Source of the DNA: CAXTKD01 sp964244885
GTDB taxonomy: Bacteria; Pseudomonadota; Alphaproteobacteria; Sphingomonadales; Sphingomonadaceae
Reading direction: 5' to 3'
Assembly: GCA_964244885.1 (NCBI GenBank)
Contig: CAXTKD010000002.1
Coordinates: forward strand, 1-64,000
Length of the DNA stretch: 64,000 nt
Below, one piece after another: positions 1 to 10,600 of this stretch (position 1 is the stretch's first letter; each line of letters starts with the position of its first letter). Below the pieces are notes generated by a model. It was not told the origin of the DNA. It made no database searches and saw nothing but the letters and a program-made list of their open reading frames with translations. The translations under genes were made by a program, and so were the position numbers.

Positions 1-564
1 CCAACTCCGACTCCGACGCCAACTCCGACGCCGACGCCGACGCCGACGCCCACGCCGACCCCAACCCCAACGCCAACTCCGACCCCGACGCCCACGCCGA
101 CGCCGACTCCCACTCCGACTCCGACTCCGACGCCAACTCCGACGCCAACTCCAACTCCGACGCCAACTCCGACTCCGACTCCGACTCCGACTCCGACTCC
201 GACTCCGACGCCGACGCCGACGCCGACTCCAACTCCGACGCCAACTCCAACTCCGACGCCGACTCCGACGCCGACGCCCACGCCGACCCCAACCCCAACG
301 CCGACTCCGACTCCGACTCCGACCCCAACCCCAACGCCAACCCCAACGCCAACCCCAACCCCAACCCCAACGCCAACCCCAACCCCAACCCCAACGCCAA
401 CTCCGACGCCGACGCCGACGCCGACCCCAACGCCAACTCCGACCCCAACGCCGACGCCGACGCCGACGCCGACCCCAACTCCGACCCCAACGCCGACGCC
501 GACGCCCACGCCGACCCCGACCCCAACGCCAACCCCGACGCCGACCCCAACGCCGACCCCGACG
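1..564 (+). repeat. Degenerate 6-bp tandem repeat (CCN ACN)n coding for a Pro-Thr tract
   Basis: About 94 hexamer units run from the left edge to about 564 without a break of frame. Third codon positions vary freely (cca/ccg/ccc with act/acg/acc), while the Pro-Thr alternation is perfect. At protein level this is an extended, probably stiff linker. At DNA level blocks of identical units recur, which suits slippage or unequal crossing-over in multiples of 6 bp that keep the frame. The tract may extend beyond the window. Confidence 0.95.
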
Positions 565-2295
565 CCTCCTCCCCTGCCCTGGGTTCAGGCCTATTACGGC
601 GGCGCGGCGGCGCCCGGCGGGGCGCCGACGGCGTCGGCGTCCGCGGGGATGCTCGACATCACGCTGAACGCGCCTCGGACCATCACCGACTGGGCGTCGA
701 CAGGCGGGCTATCCGACTTCCACCCCACCGCCGCGCAGGGCGTCGCATTCCACTTCGGCGCGCGCGACTGGATCGCGATCGTCCGGAGCGCCGGCCGGAT
801 CGAGGTCGACGGCGCGCTGAAGACCGTGCTTGGCACGACGGACACGGTCGGCGGCAATTTGTGGCTGCTGAGCGGCGCGGGCGTGCTGTTCACCGGCAAC
901 GCGCGCGTCGATGTCGGCGGGCTGCTGGCGAGCACCGCAGGCTTCTCGACGATGGCCGACGCGCTCGATCCGGCGAAGAGCGCCTTCGCGTTCGATGTCG
1001 CGGGCGGCGCCGGCTCCGGCGTGACGGTCCAGAGCGGCGCGCGCATCGCGGGCACCGGCGGCACCCTCGCCTTCATTGCGCCTTCGGTCGTCACCGAGAG
1101 CGGATCGGCGATCACCGGAACGGGCGGCACGTCGGCGTTGTTCGCCGCCGCCGGCACCGGGACGTTCGCGCCAAGTCCGCTGGCCTTCGCGGGCACGGCG
1201 GGCGGCGGGGACGTGACGATCGGCGGAACCGTCGCCGTCGACGGCGCGGCGCGCTTCGATGCGCCGGGCCGGGTCTCGGTCGCCGACGTCGTGGCGGACG
1301 ATGTCCGTGTCGTCGCGGGCGACCTCGATATCGAGACTCGGATCCAGGCGGGAAGCTTCTCCGCCGAATCGCGCGGCGGCGACATGACGCTCGGCGGCGC
1401 CGACGGCAGCGGCGCGGGCTTCCGGCTGGCGTCCATCGAATTCGGCCGGCTCAAGGCGACGCGCGGCGCGAGCTTCTACGCTGGCACCCTCGGCGCGGGG
1501 GCGCGCGGCAATCTCGCGGTCGGCGACATCGCCTACGACCCGAACGACCTGCCGCAGCTCAGCCTCTATGCCGACCGCGCGCACAGCGTCTCGGTGACCG
1601 GGAAGGTCGCGCCGACGGCGAGCGGCGGAATCGTCCAGATCGGCGACGCGCTTTCGCTCGCCGAATGGCGGCCGAGCTCGGTCAATGTCTCGGGCAGCTT
1701 CGGCAGCGCGATCATCTACAACGAGAAGTGCTTCGACCAGGTGGTTTCGGTCGCCGACCTTCGCATCTTCGCGGTCGACGACATCGTCTTCGGCAGCGCG
1801 GCGTTCCAGACCGCCGTCGCGAGCACTCCGGCGGCGTCGATCGACGTCGGGCGCGGCGTGCCCGCCACCAACGAGGCCGGCACCGACAAGCTGTTCGTCG
1901 TCGCCGGCAAGCTGACGCTCGGCGCCTCGGGCAAGGTCGTGCAGCAGAACACCGCGAAGACGGCGGGGAGCGCGATCGGCATGCTGCTCGCCAACCAGGA
2001 TCCCGGCACCGACACCGTGCTGTCGGTCGATGGCGCGCCCAGGGCGCTGGACCTGTTCGGCAGCGTCCTCGACCAGGCGGGAATGCTACGCTCGGGCCTC
2101 AACGCGGCGCGGGCCGCCGAGCTCAGGGTCGGCGGCACCGTGGCGGTCAACTATCGCTTCAACGGCTGCGCGCTCGCCAGCACCGCCTCGTGCAGCATCC
2201 TCGATGGCGCGACGGCGGCCTCCAAGAGCGGGACGATGATCGGCCGCGAGCCGGCACCCGACGATCAGGACGACACGGCGACCGTCGGCAACTAG
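1..2295 (+). CDS. Filamentous-haemagglutinin-like adhesin, C-terminal part (5' end outside window)
   Basis: The frame is open from base 1 to a TAG at 2293-2295, so the gene starts upstream of the window. The visible 764 residues begin with about 188 residues of strict Pro-Thr alternation, then a Gly/Ala/Val-rich beta-helix region. Around residues 282-310 the stretch WLLSGAGVLFTGNARVDVGG parallels the WLLNPNGVLIG segment of two-partner-secretion (TPS) domains, and the preceding part also follows TPS order. Three cysteines lie near the end (YNEKC and NGCALASTASC), where TPS proteins may carry a disulphide anchor. The final codons form a CTAG with the convergent glycosyltransferase gene. A complete TPS export operon follows 2.4 kb downstream. 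Export through that TpsB is inference. A surface adhesin or stalk protein is likely; the exact family is uncertain. Confidence 0.7.
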   Translation, partial: PTPTPTPTPTPTPTPTPTPTPTPTPTPTPTPTPTPTPTPTPTPTPTPTPTPTPTPTPTPTPTPTPTPTPTPTPTPTPTPTPTPTPTPTPTPTPTPTPTPTPTPTPTPTPTPTPTPTPTPTPTPTPTPTPTPTPTPTPTPTPTPTPTPTPTPTPTPTPTPTPTPTPTPTPTPTPTPTPTPTPTPTPTPTPPPLPWVQAYYGGAAAPGGAPTASASAGMLDITLNAPRTITDWASTGGLSDFHPTAAQGVAFHFGARDWIAIVRSAGRIEVDGALKTVLGTTDTVGGNLWLLSGAGVLFTGNARVDVGGLLASTAGFSTMADALDPAKSAFAFDVAGGAGSGVTVQSGARIAGTGGTLAFIAPSVVTESGSAITGTGGTSALFAAAGTGTFAPSPLAFAGTAGGGDVTIGGTVAVDGAARFDAPGRVSVADVVADDVRVVAGDLDIETRIQAGSFSAESRGGDMTLGGADGSGAGFRLASIEFGRLKATRGASFYAGTLGAGARGNLAVGDIAYDPNDLPQLSLYADRAHSVSVTGKVAPTASGGIVQIGDALSLAEWRPSSVNVSGSFGSAIIYNEKCFDQVVSVADLRIFAVDDIVFGSAAFQTAVASTPAASIDVGRGVPATNEAGTDKLFVVAGKLTLGASGKVVQQNTAKTAGSAIGMLLANQDPGTDTVLSVDGAPRALDLFGSVLDQAGMLRSGLNAARAAELRVGGTVAVNYRFNGCALASTASCSILDGATAASKSGTMIGREPAPDDQDDTATVGN

Positions 2296-3473
2296 CGGCC
2301 AAGGCCCCATCCTTCGAGGAGGTCGCGCGCCAGCTCGGCGGCGGCGGCCTCGGGGCGGTAGGCGGCATAGCGGTCGCGAAACGCCGCCGATGCCGTGGCG
2401 ACCTCCCGGTCGGACGCGAGCTGCTCCAGCCGCTCCGCGAGCCTTGCCGAGGTCTCGTCCTCCACCGCGTAGACGCCGAGCTTCTGGTGGCTGAGGCGCC
2501 CGGCGAGCAGCAGCGTTTCCAGCGTATCGGGAAGCATCAGCTGCGACCGGCCGAAGCTCAGGCCGTCGCACAGGCTGGCGTGCCCGGCGCGGCCGACCTG
2601 AAGGTCGGCGCTTTCGAGCGCGTAACGCATGTCGATCGGCTCGCTGGAATAGGCGATGTTGGCGGGCAGTCCCGGTGGAGGCTCGACGCTGTGCCAGAGC
2701 ACCGGCCAGCCGAGCGCCCCCAGCGCCTCCGCCAGCGGGCCGGACAGGCGGTGCCCGATCGAGACGTAGACGAAGACCTTGGGGCCTGCGCCGGCCGGCC
2801 ATTCAGGCCGCGCCGCGCCGCCGAACCCGCCCATCGAGCCATAATAGCGCGCGCCCGGCCGGGGGCCGTAGATGTCGAGCTCGGGCCAGGTCGCGAGATA
2901 GGGCGGCACGCGCGACAGCAGGTCTGCGAGGCCGTCGAGCGGCGGCGCGCCGAGCGCCCGGCAGACGTCGCGGACCACGGCGTCGGCGGCGCGATCCGAT
3001 TCCAGTCGCTGCGCCTCGCTCACCTGCTCCCAGGGAATGAGCGAGGCGAAGGGCCGTGAAGGCGGCGGCACCGTGAACCCGATGCCGAGCCGCGCGGCCG
3101 GGAGCCCCACGACATGTGCCGCGAGCAGCGACGCCGGCGCGTGCTCGGCGAGCAGCGCGTCGGGCTTCAGCGCATCGAAAAGCCCGATCCATGCGTGGAC
3201 CAGCCGCTCGGCCGCGATGGGGTCGGCGAAGCCGCCGTCGCGGACGACCGCCCCATAGGTGAGCGTTGTCTCCGGAGGCGGCGCATCGCCGAGTAGCGGC
3301 GCCTGGACGACGCGAGCAAATGGCCGGTCGGGCAGCCGCTCCGCCGTCCCGGGCTCACGCGCCGCGAGGACGGTAAGATGGCCAAGGTCGCCGAGCGCCC
3401 GCGCCGCCGGCGCCAGCCCGGCGAGATGGCCGTAGCCCCGCCCCAGCTCCCAGCTCGCGAGGATCGTCGCCAT
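2292..3473 (-). CDS. GT-B family glycosyltransferase (MGT/UGT-like)
   Basis: 393 aa. The N-terminal half starts MATILASWELGRGYGHLAGL, the glycine-rich opening of macrolide/UDP-glucuronosyl-transferase-like GT1 enzymes that act on lipids or secondary metabolites. The C-terminal half holds the donor-binding portion (VGRAGHASLCDGLSFGRSQL, about residues 302-321), matching the family pattern of a His in a Gly-rich loop followed by an acceptor of nucleotide sugar. No signal peptide or membrane segment, so it is cytosolic. Its stop overlaps the stop of the convergent adhesin gene at CTAG 2292-2295. It could glycosylate a lipid or, by position only, the Thr-rich adhesin; the substrate cannot be told from sequence. 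Confidence 0.75.
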   Translation of the reverse strand: MATILASWELGRGYGHLAGLAPAARALGDLGHLTVLAAREPGTAERLPDRPFARVVQAPLLGDAPPPETTLTYGAVVRDGGFADPIAAERLVHAWIGLFDALKPDALLAEHAPASLLAAHVVGLPAARLGIGFTVPPPSRPFASLIPWEQVSEAQRLESDRAADAVVRDVCRALGAPPLDGLADLLSRVPPYLATWPELDIYGPRPGARYYGSMGGFGGAARPEWPAGAGPKVFVYVSIGHRLSGPLAEALGALGWPVLWHSVEPPPGLPANIAYSSEPIDMRYALESADLQVGRAGHASLCDGLSFGRSQLMLPDTLETLLLAGRLSHQKLGVYAVEDETSARLAERLEQLASDREVATASAAFRDRYAAYRPEAAAAELARDLLEGWGLGR

Positions 3474-3577
3474 GCCCCGCTGTAGAACGGCGGACGGGCG
3501 CGAAACAACCGGCGGTGGCGTGGAACGCCCTATGGGCTCGCCGGTTCGAGGTTTCCCCGACTTCGCGGAGCAATGTC

Positions 3578-4369
3578 ATGACAGATCAATCTCGCGGCCT
3601 CGCCGTCGTCACCGGCGCGTCGACCGGCATCGGTTACGAGCTCGCCCGCATCTGCGCCGAGGACGGCTATGAGCTGATCATCGCCGCCGACGAATCCGAG
3701 ATCGAGTCCGCCGCCGCCGACCTGCGCGCCCAGGGCGCCACGGTCACCGCGGTCGAGGCCGACCTCGCGACGCCCGAGGGCAACGACAAGCTGCTCGCGG
3801 CGATCGGCGGCCGGCCGGTCGCGGCGCTGCTCGCCAACGCCGGGCGCGGGCTCGGCCACGGCTTCCTCGACCAGGACATCACGCAAGCGCAGCGCGTCGT
3901 CGACACCAACATCAGCGGCACGATCTACCTGATCCACAATATCGTCGGCGACATGCGGCGGCGGGGCGAAGGCAAGCTGCTGATCACCGGCTCGATCGCC
4001 GGCTTCATGCCGGGCACCTTCCAGGCGGTGTACAACGGCACCAAGGCGTTCCTCGACAGCTTCTCCTTCGCGCTGCGCGCCGAATTGAAGGACAGCGGCG
4101 TCACCGTCACCTGCCTGATGCCGGGCGCCACCGACACCGAGTTCTTCGAGCGCGCCGACATGCTCGACACCAAGGTGGGCCAGGGCAAGAAGGACGATCC
4201 GGCCGATGTCGCGCGGACGGGCTACGACGCGATGCAGAAGGGCGAGGGCGACGTGGTGAGCGGCTGGAAGAACAAGCTGCAATCGGCGATCGCCAGCGTG
4301 ACCCCGGCGGGCGTGCTCGCCGAGCAGCACCGCAAGATGGCCGAACCCGGATCGGGCAAGGACGCCTGA
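3578..4369 (+). CDS. Short-chain dehydrogenase/reductase (SDR)
   Basis: 263 aa. Cofactor-binding TGASTGIG is near residues 14-21, the NAG motif near 90, the catalytic Ser in TGSIAG, and the catalytic Tyr/Lys pair in YNGTK. This is a classical SDR of about the usual 250-aa length; the C-terminal GWKNKLQSAIA segment is seen in DltE-like oxidoreductases. I start at the ATG at 3578 (MTDQSRGLAVVTG) because GGAG lies 7 bases upstream; the in-frame ATG at 3515 would add 21 residues that look non-coding. It is monocistronic, followed by a palindromic repeat. Substrate unknown. Confidence 0.85.
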   Translation: MTDQSRGLAVVTGASTGIGYELARICAEDGYELIIAADESEIESAAADLRAQGATVTAVEADLATPEGNDKLLAAIGGRPVAALLANAGRGLGHGFLDQDITQAQRVVDTNISGTIYLIHNIVGDMRRRGEGKLLITGSIAGFMPGTFQAVYNGTKAFLDSFSFALRAELKDSGVTVTCLMPGATDTEFFERADMLDTKVGQGKKDDPADVARTGYDAMQKGEGDVVSGWKNKLQSAIASVTPAGVLAEQHRKMAEPGSGKDA

Positions 4370-4382
4370 GAGAACAACAGAA

Positions 4383-4500
4383 TAATCCCCTCCCCAGCGG
4401 GGAGGGGTAGGGGTGGGGAGAGACGCGGGGGCAAGCTCAGTACCTTGTCGCCCGGCGCTTCACCCCACCCCTGCCCCTCCCCTGAGGCGAGGGGATTAAT
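4383..4500. repeat. Dispersed GC-rich bipartite palindrome (copy 1)
   Basis: Two inward-facing halves: AATCCCCTCCCC..GGGGAGGGGTAGGGGTGGGG on the left and CCCCACCCCTGCCCCTCCCC..GAGGGGATT on the right, separated by about 40 bases. Each half is itself a CCCCTCCCC/GGGGAGGGG hairpin. Similar elements occur at about 26400, 28131, 33781, 48142 and 50720. It fills most of the first part of the gap between the SDR gene and tpsA. It resembles REP-type non-autonomous repeats. Confidence 0.85.
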
Positions 4501-4539
4501 GCCTGTTCCGTTTGTCATGGCCCCGCCGTTGCGGTATCG

Positions 4540-4690
4540 TCCCCGCGCGCGTCTGGGGGCAGCCATGGCGATGACCGGCCGGGAGGCCGGGTCCCCCGAA
4601 CGCGCGAAACATCCAGAAACGCGGCCAACGCGTAGCTGTGGTGGAGTAAAGCCGCCCGGGTGGCAGGCGGCGGGGAGCGGGGACTAGCGT
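4540..4690 (+). promoter_or_regulatory. Highly structured 5' leader of the tpsA operon (riboswitch-like, unidentified)
   Basis: Nested complementary segments suggest a folded RNA. TCCCCGC (4540-4546) pairs with GCGGGGA (4677-4683). Inside it GCGCGT (4547-4552) pairs with ACGCGC (4600-4605), GGGGG (4555-4559) with CCCCC (4593-4597), and CCGGCC/GGCCGG (4575-4590) forms a hairpin capped by a GGGA tetraloop. Further hairpins are ACGCG..CGCGT (4619-4633) and GCCGCC..GGCGGC (4651-4671). The 3' strand of the closing helix is the only GGGGA-like ribosome-binding candidate before the ATG at 4691, so pairing could hide it. I do not recognise a known riboswitch class. Confidence 0.5.
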
Positions 4691-7600
4691 ATGCTTATGA
4701 TGGGTTCGACACGCCGTGCAGACGGGACGCGCGGCCGTAGCGCCTTGCGGTTGGCGTTGCTTTCGGCGGGCAGCTTGCTCGCGGCGTCGGCGGCTTCCGC
4801 CGCCGACCTGAACGGCGGCATCGTCGCCGCCGGCGCGGCGCAGATCGGCGCTCAGGACGCTTCGGGCCAGACTCTCATCACGCAGACGACGCAGAAGGCG
4901 GTCATCAACTGGACCGATTTCTCGGTCGCTTCCGGCGACAGCGTGCGCTTCGTCCAGCCCGGCACGTCCTCGGTGACGCTCAACCGGGTCACCGGCGGAA
5001 ACGTCTCGAAGATCGACGGCGGCCTTTCCGCCAACGGCCAGGTGTGGCTGCTCAACCCCAACGGCGTGCTGATCGGCAGCGCGGGCCGAGTCTCCGCCGC
5101 CGGCTTTCTCGCCACGACGCGCGCGATCTCCGACTCGGACTTCATGGCCGGGCAATACGGCCTTTCGGGCGGCGGCGACGGCGCGGTCTCGAACGCCGGC
5201 ACAATCTCGGCCAACGGCGGCTACGCGGTGCTCGCCGGCAAGCAGGTCTCGAACAGCGGCCTGATCGAGGCCAACCTCGGCCAGATCGCGCTCGGCGCGG
5301 GCCAGGGCTTCGCGGTCGACCTCGCGGGCGACAAATTGCTGTCCTTCGCGGTGACGACTCCGCTCGAGGTGCTGCCGTCGGGCGGCGCGATCACCAACAG
5401 CGGCACGCTTCGCGCCGATGGCGGCCGCGTGCTGATGACCGCGAAGAGCGCGGCCAACATCATCGACAACGTCATCAACACGACGGGCCTCGTCCAGGCG
5501 CAGTCGGTCGCGCTGGTCAACGGCGAGATCGTCCTCGACGGCGGCGCGGCGGGCACCGTCTCGGTCAACGGCACGCTCGACGTCAGCGGCACGGGCGCCG
5601 GCCAGACCGGCGGCAGGGCCCTGCTGTTCGGCGACACCATCGTCGTCGGCGACAGCGGCCGCATCGACGCGCGAGGCAGCGCGGGCGGCGGCGCGATCCA
5701 CGTCGGCGGCGGCTGGCAGGGCGAGACGCTGGTCGGCCACGCCAGCGCGATCCGAGTCGGCATCGCCTCGGGCGCGGTGCTCGACGCGAGCGCGATCGAC
5801 AGCGGCAATGGCGGCACGGTCGTGGCGTGGAGCGACGTGCACAATTCGCAGTCGCAAACCTTCGCGCTCGGAACCATCAACGCGATGGGCGGCGCGAACG
5901 GCGGAAATGGAGGACGGATCGAGACGTCGGGTCATTATCTCTCGACGCGCGGAGTCCGCGGCTCGGCAGCCGCCCCTCTCGGCTCAGCCGGCCTGTGGTT
6001 GTTCGATCCCGCGATGATGGGTGTCGGCTATGATGTAAGCGTCCAGGGGTCCAACCCTTCCTCCGATGGCGGCTTTGCCGACAACAATGGGGCGCAGACC
6101 TGGGTAGCGACGGGCGGTGGGCCGACCTCAACGGTCGCGACGCAGGACATCGAAACCTTCCTAAACAACGGCACCAGCGTCGTCATCACCACCACCGGGG
6201 ACGGAGCTGGAACCGGCGAGAATATGGGCGACCTGTACGTCTACGATTCAATCACCAAGAGCAGCGGCGGCGACGCCTCGCTTACTCTCATCGCCGACAA
6301 TTTCCTGGGCATCTTCGCGCCCATCACCTCGACGTCCGGCCTCAATCTCAATCTCGAGTCGAAAGACTCAAACGTCTACGTCGGCGATGGCGGCTATATC
6401 GATATCGATCGCACCCTGACGATCCTGGGGGGTTCGGGCGCCGTCACCGAGGGGCCGGGGCTGCACGTCGACACGCGCTACGACGGCAACGATAACCTGA
6501 TTCCGACTGTCCGCGCCGCGAACGTCGCGATCACCACCGACGCGCTCAATATCAGCGGTGACATCGAGGCTTCCGGGTCGATCGCCATCCGCCCCTTCGA
6601 TCCGGCCGCGGCGATCGATGTCGCCGATGTTTATCAGCGCGGCGACGGCCCGCTGACGATCAGCTCTTCTGATCTTTCACACCTTCATGCGCCCTCGCGC
6701 GTGATTGGTGCGCCAGATGGCACCGGCGCAATCTACGTTTCGCTCGGCGATCCGGCGGTGCTGGAGGTGTCGCAACCGCTGGGCGTGGCGACCACGATCC
6801 AGTCGCCCGGCGTAGGGGGCAGCATCATATTCGATGGCTTTTACGATATCGATCAAAACGCTTCGCTGCTGATGATCGCGGGATCGAACATCACCATCGC
6901 CGAGAGCGCGAACATCACGGTCGGCGGCAAGCTCGACCTCGTCTCGGGCGGGACGTTCGTAAACTACCGCGGTTCGGACGCGCTGCCGATAACAACGGAA
7001 ACAGGACGCTGGCTCATCAGGGCAGCGGATTTGACCGATGTGGAGAACAACAACTTCGGCGACTTGCAGAGCTATAATCAGGCCATCTGGTCGGCGGGCT
7101 ACGACGGCGCGGCGACAACCGTGTCGGACGACCTCCTCGGCAACCATTACGCCTTCGGGAACGCGCAATCCGGAAGCGCCGACCTGAGCGACCGGACGAA
7201 GACCTACGGCGACGAATATTATTTCGATAACGATGCGTTTTCGACCAGCCTCACCTACGAAGCATCGCAGTATAATTACATCTTCGACCGCGACCAGTTC
7301 CAGTTCTCGTCAACGGGCCAGGCCGCCACGGCGAACGCCGCGACCAATACGTATTTGATCAACGCGACCATCATTACGTCCACAGGTTCGATCAATGCTA
7401 CGGCCGGAACCGCCTATCTCAACGTCAACCCTCGAACGCTTAACGTTTCGCTGAGTGCTCCCAACAAGGCTTATGACGGCAACGCCGACATCCTGCTGAC
7501 GTCATCGAACGGCGGCCTTTACGTGTCGGGGCTCGCGAATGGCGACTCCATCTTCGTGCAAAGCCAGGGCACCCTCGACAACGTCAACGCCGGTACGCGG

Positions 7601-10600
7601 TCGGTGACGGCGTCGCTGGCGCCCGCCGGCACCTATATGCCCAGCGGAGGCACCCAGCTTTCAAACTACGTCCTGCCCACAGGCCAGATTCAAGGCTACG
7701 GCTACATTTCGCCCAGGCAGCTGACTGGTTCGCTCATCGGCGTCAGCAAAGTCTACGACGGCACGACAAGCGCCACGCTGACGACGAACAATTATTACCT
7801 CGCGGGCTTCGCGCCCGGCGAAAGCGCCACGATCAACCAGACGACAGGCACCTTCAGCACGCGCAACGCCGGTTTCGAGAAATCGGTCAGCTCGACCTTC
7901 ACGGCCGGCAACGTGAACGTCGGGCCGATGACGAGCCTGTCGAACTATATCCTGCCGGGCACCAACGGCTATGGCAGCTATACGCTGACCGGCTTCGGTA
8001 CGATCACACCGAAACCCCTCACGGTCGACGGCCTGGGCGCGTTCACCAAGACCTATGACGGCACCACGTCGGCGACGCTGAACGGCAGCCCGACGCTCGT
8101 CGGCGTGGTCGGCGGCGACAACGTGTCGCTCACCGGAACCCCTTCAGCGGCCTTCCAGACGCCCGACGCCGGCATCGGCAAGGCGGTTATCGTCACCGGT
8201 TATTCGCTCTCCGGGGGCGACATCGGCAACTACAGCTTCTACAACGCCGACCACCCGCTGATCGTCAACACCAACATCCAGAAGCGGCTGCTTTCGGGGT
8301 CGCTGATCGGCACCGTGTCCAAGGTCTATGACCGCAATGTCGGCGCGACGCTGACGGCGGAGAACGTCAGCCTGTCGGGCTTCGTCACCGGCGAAAACGC
8401 GACGTTCGGTGGCTCGACCGCGCTCTACAGCACCGCGAACGTCGGCACCGGCATCCTCGTCACCACGAGCATCAGCGCGGGATCGCTCACCCCGGTCGGC
8501 GCAACCAACCTCGCCAACTACACCGGCCCGGGCACGATCTCCGCGAACATCGGCGTGATCTCGGCGCGCACGGTGACGGCGGCGCTCACCGGCACCGCGA
8601 GCAAGGTCTATGACGGCACCGCCAACGCGACGCTCGCCGGGAGCAACTATGTCCTGAGCAACGTCGTCAGCGGCGACACCGTCCAGCTCAACAACCCGGC
8701 GAACGGCCTCTACGACTCGCCCAGCGCCGGCTCGGGCAAGGTCGTCAGCGTCGGCGGCCTGGCGATCGGCGGCGCGGACTCGGCGAACTACGTGCTCGCC
8801 AGCACCAGCGCGTCCGCCGCGATCGGCGCGATCTCGCAGCGCGCGATCGGCGCGTCGCTGACCGGGACGATCGTCAAGACCTACGACGGCACCACCGCCG
8901 CGACGCTTGGCGCGAACAACTATCTGTTCGGCAACACGGTTGCCGGAGACACGCTGACGCTGACCGCCGGCTCGGGCAATTACGACACCGCGAACGCCGG
9001 CGCCTCCAAGACGGTGACGTTCACCGGCCTCATCCTCGGCGGGTCGGCGGCGGGCAACTACTTCCTCGCCAGCAACAGCGCCTCGGGCGCCGTCGGCACG
9101 ATCGACCAGCGGGCGTTGACCGCCTCGCTCGGCGGCAGTGTCGCCAAGGTCTACGACGGCACGCGCACCGCGACGCTCGGCGCGGGCAACGTCATCCTCG
9201 GGAACTTCGCTGCGGGCGAGCAGGTCAACGTCAATGCGGCGACCGGCCTCTATGCCACCAAGGATGTCGGGGCGGGCATCGTCGTCACCGCCTCGCTCGG
9301 CGCGCAGGACTTCACGCCCGGCGCCGGCACCAACCTCAGCAACTACGCGCTGCCGACCTCCGCCTCGGGCGCGATCGGCGCGATCTCGGCGCGGACGGTG
9401 ACAGCGGCGCTCACCGGCAGCGTCAGCAAGGTCTATGACGGCCTCGACAGCGCGACGCTCGCCGCGGGCAACTACACGCTCGCCAATGCCATCGGCGGCG
9501 ACGACCTGACGCTCAACAACCCGGCGACCGCGCTGTACGACAACCGGAATGCCGGCACGGGCAAGCTGGTCAGCGTCAGCGGCCTGGCGATCGGCGGCAC
9601 GGCGGCGGGCAATTACGTCCTCGCCAGCTCCAGCGCCTCGGCGGCGATCGGCACGATCACGCAGCGCACGGTGACGGCGTCGCTCGGCGGAACGGTCGCC
9701 AAGACCTACGACGGCACCACCGCCGCGACCTTCGACGCGAGCAACACCAGCCTCGCCAACGTGGTCTCCGGCGACGCGGTGACGCTCGCCGTCGGGCTCG
9801 GCAGCTACGACACCAAGGACGCGGGCACGTCGAAGGCGGTGACCGCCAGCGGCCTGTCGCTCGGCGGCGCGGCGGCAGCGAACTACACGCTCGGCGGCAG
9901 CACCTCGGTGTCGGCGAACATCGGCACGATCAACCAGCGCGCGCTGACCGCATCGCTGTCGGGCAGCGTCGCCAAGGTCTATGACGGCACGCTCGCCGCG
10001 ACGCTCGGCGCGGCCAATGTCGTCCTCGGCAACTTCGTCGCGGGCGAGCAGGTCAACGTCAACTCGGCGACCGGAACCTACGCCAGCAAGGACGTGGGAA
10101 CGGGCATCGCGGTCAGCACCACGCTCGCCGCGCAGAATTTCTCGGCCGGCGCCGGCACGACCCTCAGCAATTACGCGCTGCCGACATCGGCGTCGGGCGC
10201 GGTCGGCGCGATCTCGGCACGAACGGTGACCGCGTCGCTCGGTGGCACGGCGACCAAGGTCTACGACGGCACGACGGCCGCCGATCTGGCGAATGCGACG
10301 TTCGGCCTTACCAATACCATCGCGGGCGACGCGGTGGCGGTGACCGGCGCGACGAGCGGGGCCTACGCCGACGCCAACGCCGGAACGGCCAAGACCGTGA
10401 CGGCCTCGGGCCTGACGCTCGGCGGCGCGGCGGCCGGAAACTACACGCTCGCCGGCGCCAGCGTTGCCGCTGCGATCGGCACGATCAACCAGCGCGCGCT
10501 GACGGCATTGCTGACCGGCAGCGTCGCCAAGACCTATGACGGCACGCTCGCCGCGACGCTCGGCGCGGGCAATTTCGCTCTCGCCAACTTCGTCACGGGC

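Noticed and set aside
1..564. CRISPR-like or satellite array
   Set aside because: Units are 6 bp, contiguous, without spacers, and keep one coding frame.
4540..4690. c-di-GMP, cobalamin or ZTP riboswitch
   Set aside because: The conserved core sequences of these classes are absent, so no class is assigned.
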